Shown here piece after piece: positions 34,501 through 47,994 of a DNA stretch of 64,000 nt; the first letter of the stretch is position 1; each line of letters opens with the position of its first letter. The notes beneath the pieces are model-generated. The model had not been told where the DNA came from, made no database searches, and worked only from the letters and a program-made list of their open reading frames with translations. The DNA comes from Melanocharis versteri (lineage: Eukaryota > Chordata > Aves > Passeriformes > Melanocharitidae): contig VZTG01001869.1 of assembly GCA_013397845.1 (NCBI GenBank), forward strand, positions 1,658,594 through 1,722,593, read 5' to 3'. The position numbers and the translations under genes were made by a program.

Positions 34501-36499
34501 GAATGTCCATATTACCTCTCCTTTTGCCTAACTAAAACCCCACATATGGTCTATAGATATGGTGGGTAAATAAATATGCTTCTAGTCACACAGCCACAGA
34601 GCCAAGATTGAAGCTCTCCTGTTAGGTTTGTGTTGGGAGGAATGGGTTAAAGCTTGGAAGACTGTCGAGAAGGATTGTAAATCACTCAAGTGACCTTGCA
34701 GTTGGAAATAACTCTTGATAAGCCTCTGAGAGCCACAGTTCAGTGATTCTCTAGCACGAAACATCTCTGCCTGTATGCCTGTGACCGGGTGCTGCTTTGG
34801 GGATCCCCTCATTAGCAAGGTAAATGGAAATAAATTTGTTGTTTTTGTTCTAACCGCAAGTTTGTAGTTGTTCTGGCTTCCTGCCTGTGTCAACTCACAC
34901 AGTTTGAAAAAACACCAGAATATCTTTAAAACTTAAGTAACTTTATAGAATTAAATAAGAATCTGTCCCGTCAGAAGTGAGGCATATGTCATGCTTTATA
35001 AATATGTGAGTTAGGGTCCTCATGTCATAGTATTTTAAATCCTTCATCTCTTTTTTTACTGCATGGATTTCAGGTATTTGTGTATGTTGAATTCATGATG
35101 TTATTTGCCATTCGGTCTCATAAAGTCCTGGCACAATTCTTCTGGCAGACCACAAGCTTACTGGCCTGTCTAACTTTGCATCAGCAGCAAAGTTGCTCAT
35201 CTCAGTCCTTACAGGGTTCCCTTTTTTTTTCACAGGGTTAAGTTTAGGGTTGTACTGGATAGCCTAGGTCCCAGCACTGATCTTTGCAGAACTGTACTGG
35301 CAACTTTCCTCCATTGCAGGAGTTAACCATTAACTCATACTCCTTTCTCCCATTTCCTTCCCATCTGTTAATTATTTATCAAACGGAAGAGTAAAGTTCT
35401 TATTTTAGGCTTAAGGCTTCTTTTAAGGCTTAAGGTTTCTTTCAAAAGAAGTCCTCTTTAGGGCATTTGGTGAGAAGCCTTTTGGAAATCCCATAGACTC
35501 TATTAAGTAGATCCTCATTGCTTACTGATCCTTTTAAAGGCTTTAAAAGCTTTTCCCTGCTATAATAAACAAAGCCAAAGTTTGCAGGACATTTTAAAAA
35601 TTTGTACGATGAGGCAAGAACCAGGTGATTATGTATGGTATGTAATTCAAAAAACAGTGTTTAGACATCTGGGTCACTAAGCTATGTTAATTACTCCTAA
35701 TAAAAGGCTTTATGTCTTAACTAAGGCTTTAGCTTCTGGATTAATTTTTCAAGGTATGTAATGATAACTGTGTGATAAATACATAGCTTATGGACTGTAG
35801 GGGTTTATTATTATTTGGAGGCAATCACATGTTATGAAAATGTGAGAAACACTTCAAATATATATAAACTTCAGCATCGAAAATATTGCAAACATAAACA
35901 GGACCACTTAACTAAACATATGAATAAATTATTTTCCAGCGTTTTTAACTCTAAATGCATTGTGGTCTATCCAATGTGGTATTGGTCATTATTTTTCTTA
36001 GGTGATATTTCTTTTATGCAAGATATTAGGAAGATACCACTGTAAAGGTAGTTTGGGAAGTAAGCTTAGAACTTATTTTTTTAAGAACACCTTTTTTATT
36101 AAACTAAGGAATCACTCTTTATTTTTAACACATTTTTATCTACTTTGCATTTGTACAGTTTGTTTCCAGAGTCCACGATTGATAAGTTGTTAGCATTTGA
36201 AAGTTTTATTAAAATTTATACCTTAAAAACAATCACTGTTTGGAATTTTAAATCCTGTAAGAGACCTAAGCATACGGTAAACAAGTTGATAGCCCATACT
36301 GACAATGTAAATAAAACTCCTACTGCCTTTATGCTGTTTTGTACTCAGCTGCAGATATTTATGGTGAATGTAAAAAGCCCTTTGCAGAAGACAATGGTGC
36401 AGCACACCAGATTTCTCCTTCAGCTCCTGAACCTGATAAATGATGGGAGAACAGCAGTGTTGGTTTGTCCAAACAGACTGCTCAGTGCCTTGGGTTTCC
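28521..36499. other. Gene-poor AT-rich intergenic region
   Basis: Eight kilobases with no conserved exon on either strand. Apart from CR1 pieces near 29268-29535 I see no recognisable feature. The short open frames are AT-rich chance frames, many with no codon structure. Sequence near 35150-35350 resembles an ancient, heavily diverged CR1-type repeat. Confidence 0.55.
29268..29535. mobile_element. Two CR1 pieces in opposite orientation
   Basis: AGAATCACAGAATGGTTGAG at about 29274 is the reverse complement of a CR1 3' end (minus piece, to about 29315). From about 29330 to 29535 the plus strand encodes a CR1 reverse-transcriptase fragment (KSMDPDGLHP, FKDGN). The composite shows one insertion next to or into another, or an inversion. 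Confidence 0.6.
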
Positions 36500-37236
36500 C
36501 CGTCACTGGGCCAGCTCTGCGCCAAGCGCTGCCCAAGCACCAGCACAGGCTGGGGCTGAAGCGCAGCTTGTGGAGAAGGACCTGGGGGTCCTGCTGGACA
36601 ACAAGCTGTTCGTGAGCCAGCAGTGCCCCTGTGGCCAAGACGGCCAACGGGATTCTGCAGTGCATTAGGAAGAGCATTGCCAGCAGGTCAAGGGAGGTGA
36701 TCCTGCCCCTTTGGTCAGCCCTGGCTAGGGTCACACCTGGAGTTCTGTGGCCAGTTCTGGGGTCCTCAGTACAAGAGAGACATGAAGCTCCCAAAGGGGG
36801 TGCTCTGGAGGGCAACAAGGATGATTAGGGGACTGAAGTGTCTCTCTTACCAGGAAAGACTGAGGAAGCTGGACCTGTTCAGCCTCGAGAAGAGATGACT
36901 GAGAGGAGACGTTATCAATGTCTGTAAGTACCTAAAGGGAAGGTGTCAAGAGGAGGGAGCCAGGCCCTTCTCGGTGGTGCCAAGCAATAGGATAAGCGGC
37001 AATGGGCAGAAACTGATGCAAAGTAAGTTCCACCTGAATATGAAGAATACCTTTTTTTCTGTGCGATTGACCACGCATTGGAACAGCTTGCGGAGTCTCC
37101 CTCACCGGAGATACTCAAGAACTGTCTAGATGGAATCCTGTGCGATGTGCTCTGGGATGACCCTGCCTGAGCACCTGAGCAGGGAGGTTGGAACACATGA
37201 CTCTCTGCGGTCCCTTCCAATCTGACCCATTCTGTC
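36500..37236 (+). mobile_element. CR1 LINE 3' part directly before MARVELD2
   Basis: The plus strand encodes CR1 ORF2 pieces (EKDLGVLLDNKL near 36570, then ASRSREVILPL) followed by the 3' region (CTTCCAATCTGACCCATTCTGT). Its 3' end stops 38 bases before the N in the first MARVELD2 coding exon. It is 5' truncated and has frame breaks. Confidence 0.8.
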
Positions 37237-37274
37237 ACGCTGCGAGCCCCGGCCGCGCCCCGCTCCCCGTCGGN

Positions 37275-40200
37275 CGGGTCCGCCGCCGCCCCGCTGCCGC
37301 CGCCCCCGCTGCCCCTGCAGCCTCCCTTCGGCCCCGGCGGGGGCAGCCCCGACCCCAGCGGGCCGGCAGAGCTCAAGCCGGTTCGGCGGTTCATTCCGGA
37401 CTCGTGGAAGAACTTCTTCAAAGGGAGACGCCACCCCGGCTCCAGCTGGGACAGCACGGCCTCCGACATCAGGTACATCTCGGACGGGGTCGAGTGCTCG
37501 CCGCCTGCCTCTCCCGCCCCGCTGCAGCCGGGGACCAAGGCGGTGCCTGGCTCCTACACGGACCCTTTCGGGGGGTCGGGCGGGAGCTACAACTCTCGGA
37601 AGGAGGCCGAGGCCATGCTGCCCTCCGGAGACCCCTTGGGCTCGCTGGAGCGCCGCGCAGGCACTGGGCAGACGTACAGCGAGCGGGTGGAGGAGTACCG
37701 CCAGCGGTACGCCTACATGAAGTCCTGGGCAGGGCTGCTCAGGATCCTCGGCGTGGCCGAGCTGCTGCTGGGCGCCGCCGTCTTCGCCTGTGTCACCGCC
37801 TACGTGCACAAGGACAACGAGTGGTACAACATGTTCGGGTACTCGCAGCCCTACGGATACGGGGCGGGCAGCGCCTATGGGGGATACTCCTACAGCGGGC
37901 CCAAAACGCCTTTCGTCCTGGTGGTGGCGGGAATGGCGTGGATCGTCACCATAGTGCTGCTGGTGCTGGGCATGTCCATGTACTACCGAACTATCCTCCT
38001 CGATTCCAACTGGTGGCCTCTGACCGAGTTTGGGATCAATGTGGCCTTGTTCTTCCTGTACATGTCGGCTGCCATAGTGTACGTAAACGATACCAACCGA
38101 GGTGGGCTCTGCTATTACCAGTTGTTTAAGACGCCGATAAATGCGGCTTTCTGCCGTGTGGAGAGTGGTCAGACTGCAGCAATCATCTTCTTGTTTGTCA
38201 CGGTGATCATCTATCTAATTAGTGCGGTGGTTTCCCTAAAGTTATGGAGGCACGAAGGGGCCAGGAGGCACAGGGAATTAATGGAACAGGAGGTAAGTCA
38301 TTAGTTATCGTTTTCTGTCTACTGGGCACCACATGATGGGGAGCAGCTGTAAGATCTTACCATGATGTAGATGGAGTCGAATCAAGTGTCTTCTCTGCAG
38401 CAGGTCTATAGCCTTGAGGTTGAATTTTAACCAGTCTTACAGTATTAAAATTGGCCAAACGGAAGGCATTTTTAAGGTGTCAGGTCCAAAGTTTTGGACA
38501 CTTTTTAAAATTTTTTTTTTATTTGTTTATAATTCGCTGTGGGTAAGGACCTGGCACTGTTCCTTTCGTAATACTGGGCTCTCTTCCTGAGTCAGCTGAT
38601 GAACTACTTCCTAGTGTGTATTTTCCAAACAAAGGAAGAAACGAACAATGTTCATCTGTTCAGCAGGGTTAGGTGGCTTAAAGCCACCTAGCATTTGTTT
38701 GAAAACTGTGCATTCAGCACATCAAATGCTAGTGTGACTAGACCTAGGAATGTGAAATACTTATTTTTACTTTGCAAGCAAAACTTCAAGCAACTTCTTT
38801 ATGCCCTTTCAGCTTTCCTCACAATAGTTATCAGCAAATATTAGTAAAAACAGCGTTGGCTAGATTTTGGTGTCTCAAATTTCAGTGAGCCGCGTCTTTT
38901 TAATGTCAAATATTTTGCCTGACTACTGGCCTTGCCCATCCTAGAAGCATTCAGTACTTGCCTGGTTAATGATAAACCATAACAGTATAGATTTAACCGT
39001 CTCACCTAGAGAGTTCAAAGTAATTTGTGTGAAACGTCCTTCATTTGAAAACATCACCAAAAAACCCTTTAAAAAAGTAGTCAGACGATATAGCATGAAA
39101 GTTAATGTGTGAAACGTACAGAAGCCTACCTTAAGGAGGGGTCAGGCTTTAGGTGATTTTAGAACAAGAGAGAGTTTATAATTGCTCTTCCTCTGCTGTG
39201 TGACTGCAGTCTGATTTGCAGCATTTTCATTTAACTCTGGTTTCCAGTTCACCATTTTGCATAAAACTGAGACTTTCCTTTTGAAAAGTAATTATAATTC
39301 TTCAGTAAAAGTTTTTTAACCAGCTGATAGTATGTCCTGCAAGAATGAGGTGATTGCCAGAGTTACACACAAGGTGTTCATTCTTCTCTGTTACGATCCA
39401 AGTTCTTTTAGTCCAGTTACTAAACATTTCTAAAGGGAATACTTTAATAATTGAGGTTAGACTCTGGAGAGTGCTGTGCAAAACAGCTGCAGGTTGAGCT
39501 ACCGGTTAGTGCACTGTTGTGTGTTCTAGGCAATGGATTAGGCTCAGAGTGTTACTGAGTTAACGTGGGCTGGAATGTGAAATAATAAAGGTGCTTGGGA
39601 AGTGGATGGAATATTTCCTGCAAGTTGTTTCTTACAGCTGTGCTCTGGGAAATCCTGTTTTTCTGTGGTTTGGGTGGTTGTTTTCCTTAAACACTCCTTA
39701 AATTAATGGATCTGAAAATATTCCTTATGCTAAATTTCTTCATACCTAAATATAAATGTAATTTTCTGTACAGTGTGATTTTGAAAATGTTTAAATTTTA
39801 GGAGTCTGTGCTTTTGCATATTATTTTTGCTGAAAATAAAACTTAGGGGTTTTTTTCTTTTTTTTTTTTTTTGATAGATGAAAACACAATCCTCATTTCC
39901 AGAAAAGAAGGTAGGAGATAGGAATTTATTTTTCTGTTTACTAGTAGTTCTAAATGATTATTCTTTTCCTTCTGACTATTTTAATTGATTTATTTATTTA
40001 CTTATTTGACTTGGAAGAGATTAGGTTTAGTTCTTCAAGTTCGTTTGGACAGCAGTCTTCTGCCTAGAAGAGTCAAAAGAAGCTTGTAAAGAGCTCCTAG
40101 TTAGGCTAGGTTATAAAATCTATAAAATTGTAAAATAGCAGATGTGATGACCGCCTCTTACCCTTTTCTGTGAAGTGACAAATTCTGTAGCATTTATGAC

Positions 40201-43200
40201 AGAGTTTGGCAGACATGACTAAAACAGCAGGTTGTCTGATGTGTGATGGGTTTTGGACTCCCTTTCCTCCTGGCTGTGTGCTTAATTTGCAGGAGGGCCA
40301 GCAGAAGCACAGTGTAGGTGCCCTGTGAGCTGAGCTTCTTCCTTGGTCTCTGAGACTGCTCCAAAGACCCCCTCGCCAGTTTTAAAGCATCAGCAATGTT
40401 AGTGTTTCAGCCACACAAAGTGTCATTGCACACTGCGAAATTACAATGTATTTATTTCAGTCTTAAATGTCTCCTGTTAGACACTGTGAATTTCCTACCA
40501 CTGTTTTCTCTGTTGATTCAGTACTGGATCAGGATCCTTTTGTTTGTGTTCTAACAAGATTCCACATGTTTTTACTTCTGGATCAAGGGATGAATTGTGC
40601 CATAGGAAACAAGGAGAAAAGGGAACTCCAGAGAACTGAATAATTCCAGTTCATTCACAAATTAAATGAATACTGAAGGAGATCTCCTTACACTATTTTT
40701 TTAAGACATGCAAACAAATCTTTCCAAACTCCAGAGGTATTTTCCTGTACTGCTGTTAGGACAAAGTGAAGAAAAATACTGTGTGAGAAGCATTACTGTA
40801 ACTCATTACTGATTTTCTAATTACAATAAGAGTTGTAAGAAATATCTGTGATTTGTTTCTACTGCTGCTCAATACATGTATCTCTGTCTTAAAGTTGTGT
40901 ATTTTGTGATTTATGTAAAACTGATTTCATTAATAACAAGTTCTTTCTCTTTTAAAACAGTATGAAGGTGATGACAGACCAAGAGAAGAAGTCAGTTACA
41001 GGGAGCTCAAATCACTGGAAAGAAAACCAGAGCTACTTAATGGGCATATACCTGCAGGCCACATTCCTAAACCTATAGTGATGCCAGACTACTTAGCGTA
41101 AGTGACTTGATCTTGATGGACCAACTTAGTGGAGGATACTTGAATGACATTTTTCACTCTGCATTTCTCCTATATACACTTGTGGTTTCTCTCCCATGCA
41201 TGTGCTATGGGAACTCGTAATTGTGTGTTAAGTTGACATTAAAAATTTGAGAGGATGGGGCTGGTATCAGTGGCATAAGACCAGTAACTATAAATAAGGA
41301 GTCTTCATTAAAAAAACAAACCCACACAAACCTCAAATGTTGAAGCAGAATGTCATAGTCTAGCAAGTACATTAACTGCCAAAGGAACAGAAAACCACCA
41401 TATAGATATTAGAGGAAAAAAATAAAATACATGGGAAATTGCCTTTTTAGGGCCTGAAATTTCACTACTCTTACACTTTCTAAGTGCTAAATTTGTGACG
41501 TGCTCCCTTTTAAAGGGTAGGCCTTTACAAGTCTGATATCATAAATTAATTTTTATACTATTTCCTATAGGCAGAAATAGAAACAAGGGAGATTTCACCT
41601 GAATATTAGGAAAATATTTTTCTCTGTGAGGGTTTGCACAGGTTTCCCAGAGAGATTGAGTCTCCATGCTTGGAGATATCAAAAGCTGTCTGGACACAGT
41701 CCTGGTCTAAGTGCTCCTGATTGTGCAGGAGGTCAGATCAGATAACCTCCAGATGTCTCTCACAACCTCAACTATACTGTGATTCTCTGATTTCAATGCT
41801 TTACAGACATGCAAATTCCAGCAGGTTCCAAGATGAGCAAAAAATACAGAAATACATTGTCAAGGTGAAGAGTCTAAGTGTTGTTAATAAGTTGTATCTC
41901 TAAAACTAGTTCTTGAAGTTGTTTTGTTGGTTTTTTTTTCAGGAAATACCCTGTAATTCAAACAAATGAAATGAGAGACCGGTACAAGGCGGTATTCAAT
42001 GATCAGTTTGCCGAGTATAAAGAGCTGTCTATGGAAGTTCATGCTGTGTTAAAAAAGTTTGATGAGCTGGATGCATTGCTGAAACAGCTTCCACACCATC
42101 CTGAAAGTATATATGTAAGTGCCTGTGAAATGGGCTCATGGAAAATAGTGGTATTAGGTGGTATTAGGCAGTTTCTGACTGTCTTCAGCTAGGGCACAGT
42201 GTCTTCTAATGCTGGCTGTGACTTGGTGTGAGTGGAAGTTTCCCCATATGTTACATCTTTTCTGGGCATTAATTAGGCATACCAACTTCCAGTTAAGATG
42301 TATACGTGGTTTTCTGGGGGGTTTTGTTTCTTTGTTTCATACTAGTAGCTTTTAAGTTCTAGTGAGTCACAGTTGATGTATTTTCATTATTTTTCAAATA
42401 CAAGGTTTACATCTAAAATGTTATAACCACAAGGTATTGATCAAATGAGACTTCTGATGAGTATTTTGTAGCATTTACATGAAAATGTGGAGCACACTCA
42501 AAGTTTAAAAATCTGTGGTCTCTCATTAGGAACAGGAAAGGATATCAAAAGTTCTGCAAGAATACAAGAAGAAGAAAAACGTAAGTGTTTTTAGATTTAC
42601 ATTGCTATTGAATCTAATGACTAGCAAAGAGAGTGTAAATAGCCAATACTTCTGACACTAGGCAGATTTCAGGATCTCAGGGTATCTGTAGTGCTTTGTG
42701 CATTTTGTCTTCTAAAACTTTGGCAAAGTTAGGACACAACCCATACGCTCAGGCCAACAAGCATTTTTGAGAATAATGATTCCAGTAGCCATATGTGGGG
42801 GAAAAAACCCCAAACCACAACCCAACATTTGAGCATTTTCATCTTCTGGGAGTATGCTTCATCTCTCAGCATTTTGCACTCAGAAGACTAGTTCAGTTGT
42901 ATTCACTGACTGACACAGCCAACAGATAAAAACAGAAAACAGTCTTACCCTTGAAAAGAAGTTTTGTATTTTTTGAGGCATGGAATTTAGACACTCTCAA
43001 AAAGTAATTTTCAGTGTAATCCCAGAGGTTTCTCTAATTTTTAAATGCAGGCAGCAAACGTGTATCTGTGTTCTATTAAAAACATTTTGTGTTACAAATA
43101 CCATTTTATTTTCTCCATGGAATTCAGAGTTTGTGTCCATGTTAGTTAAAATTCATTGCTTTTTTGGAGGGGGAAGGATTTATTGCATATACTACAAATA

Positions 43201-43609
43201 CATGTATAAAATCTAAATTACATAGTAGGATTCATTTATATTTGCAGATTTCTGTTTTAAAACAGCTCTGTTTACTGAGTAACTACAGCATATTAAAGCA
43301 GAACATTTTCTTCTGGCCTTTCATGAAAGAAGGGGAAGCAGGAAATAAGGAAGGGCCAGGGAAAGAGAGTGTGATTTTTTGAGAATATTTACATACTGTC
43401 CTTTTAGTCAAGAACATAATTGATAATAGACTATTCTTGGAAGAGTCTAAAAGCCTAATATAATAATGTAAAGGTTTTTGTATTTTTGACAGGATCCTTC
43501 ATTTCTGGAGAAAAAGGAGCGTTGCGAATATCTGAAGAATAAGCTTTCTCACATAAAACAACGAATTCAGGACTATGATAAAGTTATGAATTGGAATGTA
43601 GAAACTTAG
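37275..43609 (+). CDS. MARVELD2: Tricellulin (MARVEL domain-containing 2), N-terminus missing
   Basis: Four-span tight-junction protein of tricellular contacts. Coding exons: 37275-38292, 39878-39910, 40961-41097, 41943-42114, 42530-42580, 43493-43609, all GT/AG with agreeing phases. The large first exon carries the conserved KPVRRF..SWKNFF and DIRYISDGVECSPP segments, then the MARVEL domain with four membrane spans (for example KSWAGLLRILGVAELLLGA and the span before LKLWRHE). The last exons encode the occludin/ELL coiled-coil domain (RYKAVFNDQF, KKFDELDALL, NKLSHIKQRIQDYDKVMNW). About 508 codons are present against 558 in human. Roughly the first 45 residues are missing because a CR1 and an N (37274) precede the exon; in-frame stops lie at 37168 and 37198 and no in-frame ATG follows until 37615. 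The 33-bp exon matches the small exon known in mammals. The downstream part looks fully functional. Confidence 0.93.
41566..41791 (+). mobile_element. CR1 fragment in MARVELD2 intron
   Basis: CR1 3' end in plus orientation: AGCTGTCTGGACACAGTCCT, AGATCAGATAACCTCCAGAT, CTCAACTATACTGTGATTCT. It ends just before normal intron sequence and does not touch an exon. Confidence 0.75.
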
Positions 43610-46600
43610 CTATGCCTTCACTTTGTGGATACTATTTTCTGTTTTTAAAATCGATATGCATATTTTAACCTATTTATTTACTCTTTGAACAGTACACTTA
43701 TGGGGATTACTTAATCACTGTCATATATTGGATGTTGTACATTACTGATGATAGGTTTTGTATGCAGATCCAGTTGTAATTGAAGTTACTAGATAGCTTA
43801 GGAAACCTCTGCTAACATTCTGCTTTCATTAGTGCAAATCCTGGCCTCTTAAATATGAATACTTTATTTGAAAATACTTCATTTGCAAACTTACAAAGCC
43901 TACCAGAGAAAGCAGTTTCCAAATACCTTGTGGAAACTTTGCACAAAAATGCTGTTAACAATTTTGGATATTATTTATATGTGACATCTTAATGATACCA
44001 GAAAGAGCTGAGCTGTTCTTTCTGTCTGGGGTTTGATGGACTGCCTAATTGTATTGAATAACTTGGGCAATTCAGAAGCTAGTTTAATAAGAATTTTTGT
44101 ATTACATGTCCAAATGCTGTACATTATGCCAGAAATTATCTTGAATTTTGCCCAACAAGAGCAGAAAAACAGCTTATTTAAGCAGCTGGGAGAGGGAGAC
44201 TTGGGTTTGTTTTTTGTGTTGCCCTCTTCAGAAATGATGCAACAAATCTATACTTGGCCTTAGGGGAATAGAGGTACAGGATGAGACATATTAATGTTCC
44301 ATTAGTGTTGGTATAGGTCAGTGTGCTCTGCCTGCCTTTCCTGGATCGTGCTATTAGGGGTACATGTGTTTATCTTCATCAGCAAGTAACAGGACTTTTT
44401 GTCTATGCAGCAGCTGATATTGAATTTGGCATTCAGAGAGTAAGGACAGCAAAATGAATTCTCATTCGAAGTATAAATTGTTAGTATATTCTATAAGGCC
44501 AGGTAAAATGTATTCAAAGACATACTTTCCAGAGCATATTTGCATAAATTCAATATATATTTTTATATTTTCTTGGGGATATTATGATGGGGATAGGTTT
44601 GTATGTGCAAGTATTTTCATAAGCCAGTAAATTTTCTCTTTGTATCCTTTTTCATATCTTTATTTACTTTATTAACTTTTTTTTTACTTACTGAAGTTGT
44701 TAGAAGCATTGATAGTTTCTTTGTACAGTTTTCTACGACTGCAATTTGTCTGTTCTGAAATATATTTTTTAATATAAAAAAATCCCACCAGTGTAGCCAT
44801 ATTACTCTATTGCTTATAAAGACATTTTGTCAGAAAAAGGTGCTCTGATTACAGTTTCTGCAAATTTTTGTTAGTGATTTGGTTAGTTCTTTGAAAGTTT
44901 TTAACTTCTGCCTTAATTTAAAGCAGCAACATCAGGAAAGCTGTTTCCAGTTTGGTATGGTCATGGTAGGTACTACCTCTGCTCTTCACTGCTGGAAATG
45001 TATTAACATACCTCACTCTGACCACTGTAGCCCTTCTGGTTTTTCAGCCCTCATCATTCACACTGCAGTCCTGATGGCCATGCACCCACCTTCATATTTG
45101 TAAAACTGACATTCCAATTTTATCAGCCACTTAATTCCGAGAGCTTTAGTGGATGAAGTAAATAGCACAAGATACCATGGGAACAGTGAGAGAATTTGAA
45201 AACTTGGCACCTCTTCATTTCAAAGCCTTCAGTCTCATCTACCTGGAAGGTGCCTCAGTATTTTTATCGTTCTGAGAACAGGTGACAGGCAGTGCTATGC
45301 CTTGTTCTCTCTCTCTTTTCAGTGCCTCTCTCTCTGGTTCTGGTTTGTATTCATTTCAAAGGAGAAACCTCTCTTCCTTATAAAGGAGATGGGCCAATTT
45401 TTTATACTTGTTGTGCTGAATACTTGTTAAATTGTTCTTTCTAAGAGAAGTACTTGTCCAGATCTCCACAATCTAAATATATGACCTCTCACTGTACACC
45501 CAGGTTTCTCGTTTTCTCTCAGTGAGAGTTCTGGGCATTGCATCAGTAACAGAAGATTAATGCAAGTTTGAGGACCAACTGGTGTTCATAAAGTGCTAAC
45601 AGTAAGCTGACTGATGTTTTCTTTGGAAGATTCACAGTCTGCACACTTAATAGGTCTTCTTTCTGTAGGACAGTGAGACCCAGCTCCAGGCTCCTTTTGA
45701 CTGTGGTCGGAGTTTCAGTCTTTGAGAAACTGGCTCCTGGTCCCTCAGACAGTGTCTGCGTAGCCTGTGGAGAACCATCGTGCTGCTTCTTTCCTGCAAA
45801 GTTTCCAACAAATGGATTGGGAAAAGGGAACACCCTCCCTGTGACGGGAATGAGGAGATTAAGTGGCAACAGCTGTATGTGGATTTTTGTGTTTCCTGGC
45901 AAGATGCCACAGGTGTGGCCAAGTAGATTTTCCAAATGTTGGGAAGAGAAGCTGGGAGGGAAATACTCCCTTCTGCCCGCCTTTCAGGTTCCCAACAGGA
46001 TTGGTGTAGGGCACGACAGAAGTAAGGTACCATCCTAAGGTACGCAGGCCATCCTAGGGCTGCAGCAACGTGTTGCAGCCATGACAGTAAATGACTTGCT
46101 CGGTCCTGTGTCTGTTACAGGCCTCAGGGCTGCTAAAGCACTTCTGGTTTCCAACAGTCTGTGCGCTGGTTCTGCTCTACCCTACAAATGGAGGACTGAA
46201 AAGGGTCTTGTCAACAACGCTACACACATGCTGGAGAAAAATTCTTAGTCTAAGATTAATCTAACATTTTCATCTCTCAGAGAAATTGAGGTTAGTGACA
46301 TAAGAATTAATGGCTGGATGCTGAAGCAAGTTGGAGCAAGACAGAAATTAGGAGGAAAGCGATGGGAGAATCCCTCAATCTGAGTTACCATCAGAACTAT
46401 CAAGGAAAGTGGCCTCCCGATATTCTTAAAGAATTGAAGACATACTCCAGACAAAACTGAGGTTTTTAGATGATTATCCCCTCAGTCTCTCTGCAGTCCC
46501 TCTAGGCTTGGTTTTGAATCTACGCTTTTGCATGTACGTGTAAACAATGTGCTGTGTGGTCTTACTTGTGTGACTGGGTTTTTGCAGAACGCAGTTAACA

Positions 46601-47990
46601 CGTAAGTGAATCACCAAGGAATACTGCCCTGCATCAGTGGGCATGCTTTTAGTTACAGCCTGTCCTCAAACACTGAGTGTATACAACAAGAAGTTTTATC
46701 CTTCAGTCTTCTTCTTAGAAAATGCTTGCCTGGCTCCACAGATCTACAAAGCAAGACGCTCAAAGTTCTTAGCGTTGCTACAAATATAATAGTTTCTGAA
46801 CTGGATTTGTGTTTCTTCTTGTCTTTGTAAGCAGTTGGGTGTCCTCGATCAAAACAACTGGGGCAAGATTGGCATATTTTTACTAAACTGTACGTTTTTT
46901 CAGACCAGATTAAAGCAGTGCCTAACAAACGTACTCGAAAGTCGGTCTTGCACGATAGTCTGACTGGCTTTCATGACAGCATATGGACTACAAATACTCA
47001 TGGCAACGAAAAACCTAATTGTTTTGGAATTGTAAAAGAAGGTATCCAGTATGTTATTTATTAATTTCAAAATTGTGGAATTTCAAGCACTTGTACAATC
47101 AAGTTTTACAAAATTACTGTATATCCTGTGTTTCAGTCCAGCACTGAAATTCTTTGCCTTGACAATAAAAAATACTCCTGTTCTGAAAGAAGTCTTATTT
47201 CTCACTTCTTTTATTAAAACTGTCAGCTTGCAGCCATTTTTCATTTCAGTGTTTTACAGATTGGACTTTTTCGTTCTAAAGAAAAGATGGTGTATGTTCT
47301 AATGGGGGTTGTTCAAACGACAACTATTTCAGTTCCAAGAAGCTGACTTGTCAAAGAATCCTGACTTTTCAAAGAATTCCTCTTTTCCTGTCTTCATATT
47401 GCTTTCCGTCAGAAAAATAGTTGCTTTTTCCCAGGCATAGTTTAACTGAAAGCTAAATTAGTTTCTCTTCTCTTTTCCTTATAATTATACATTGCTCCTG
47501 ATAAATGCAACAAGCTGAAGGGTACAGAAGTGGTTACTTTTCCCCCACTCCTGTTTCAAGAATTCTTACTACTGTTTACATGTTTTCTTCCTCCTCCATT
47601 GTTTTGCTTGGATGCAGAGTGAGACTCCTTAGAAACGGATGCTCAGTAACTTTCCTGTAATTCAAGAGGCGAAGCCCAGTCTTGGCATAGTTCCACTGTA
47701 TCCAGTAAAGTTTTAATTGCTCCGCAGAGCAATCAGCAATTAGCTCAGCCAGCTCTGAGCTAATCCTCACCGTGGTGCTTATGAAATGGAAACTCTTGGT
47801 GACATGAAATGAGTACTCGGAATTATTTTAGGTAGATGCAAAACGTAATTGCTTAACATCGAAATACCTGAAACTTCTGGCTTTTGCTGGCGGGGTGATA
47901 GATGGCTGCCTTCATTAGCCGGCGTATGAGCATAATCGTGCGCTAAAATCCAGTGCTTTTCCCAGGCTCCTGCGTTCTTCTATTCATTAT
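43610..47990. other. MARVELD2 3' UTR and intergenic sequence
   Basis: AT-rich sequence without conserved exons. The 3' UTR of MARVELD2 begins here. The first clear AATAAA that I found is at 47164-47169, which would give a long 3' UTR; a variant AATATAAA at about 44771 is an alternative. Between 45540 and 46060 GC content rises and minus-strand frames open, but they match nothing I recognise. No occludin exons were found. Confidence 0.5.
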
Positions 47991-47994
47991 TGAA

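Noticed and set aside
37188..38129. 313-codon frame overlapping the first MARVELD2 exon
   Set aside because: It is in a different frame from the conserved tricellulin coding sequence and is a product of high GC content.
37188..43609. Assignment of the MARVEL protein as occludin
   Set aside because: The N-terminal PVRRF/SWKNFF and VECSPP segments, the loop sequences and the RRHRE...NKLSHIKQR pattern fit tricellulin, not occludin.
45543..46038. Opposing frames of 121-130 codons downstream of MARVELD2
   Set aside because: No similarity to any family that I recognise and no splice or start context; probably chance frames in an old repeat.
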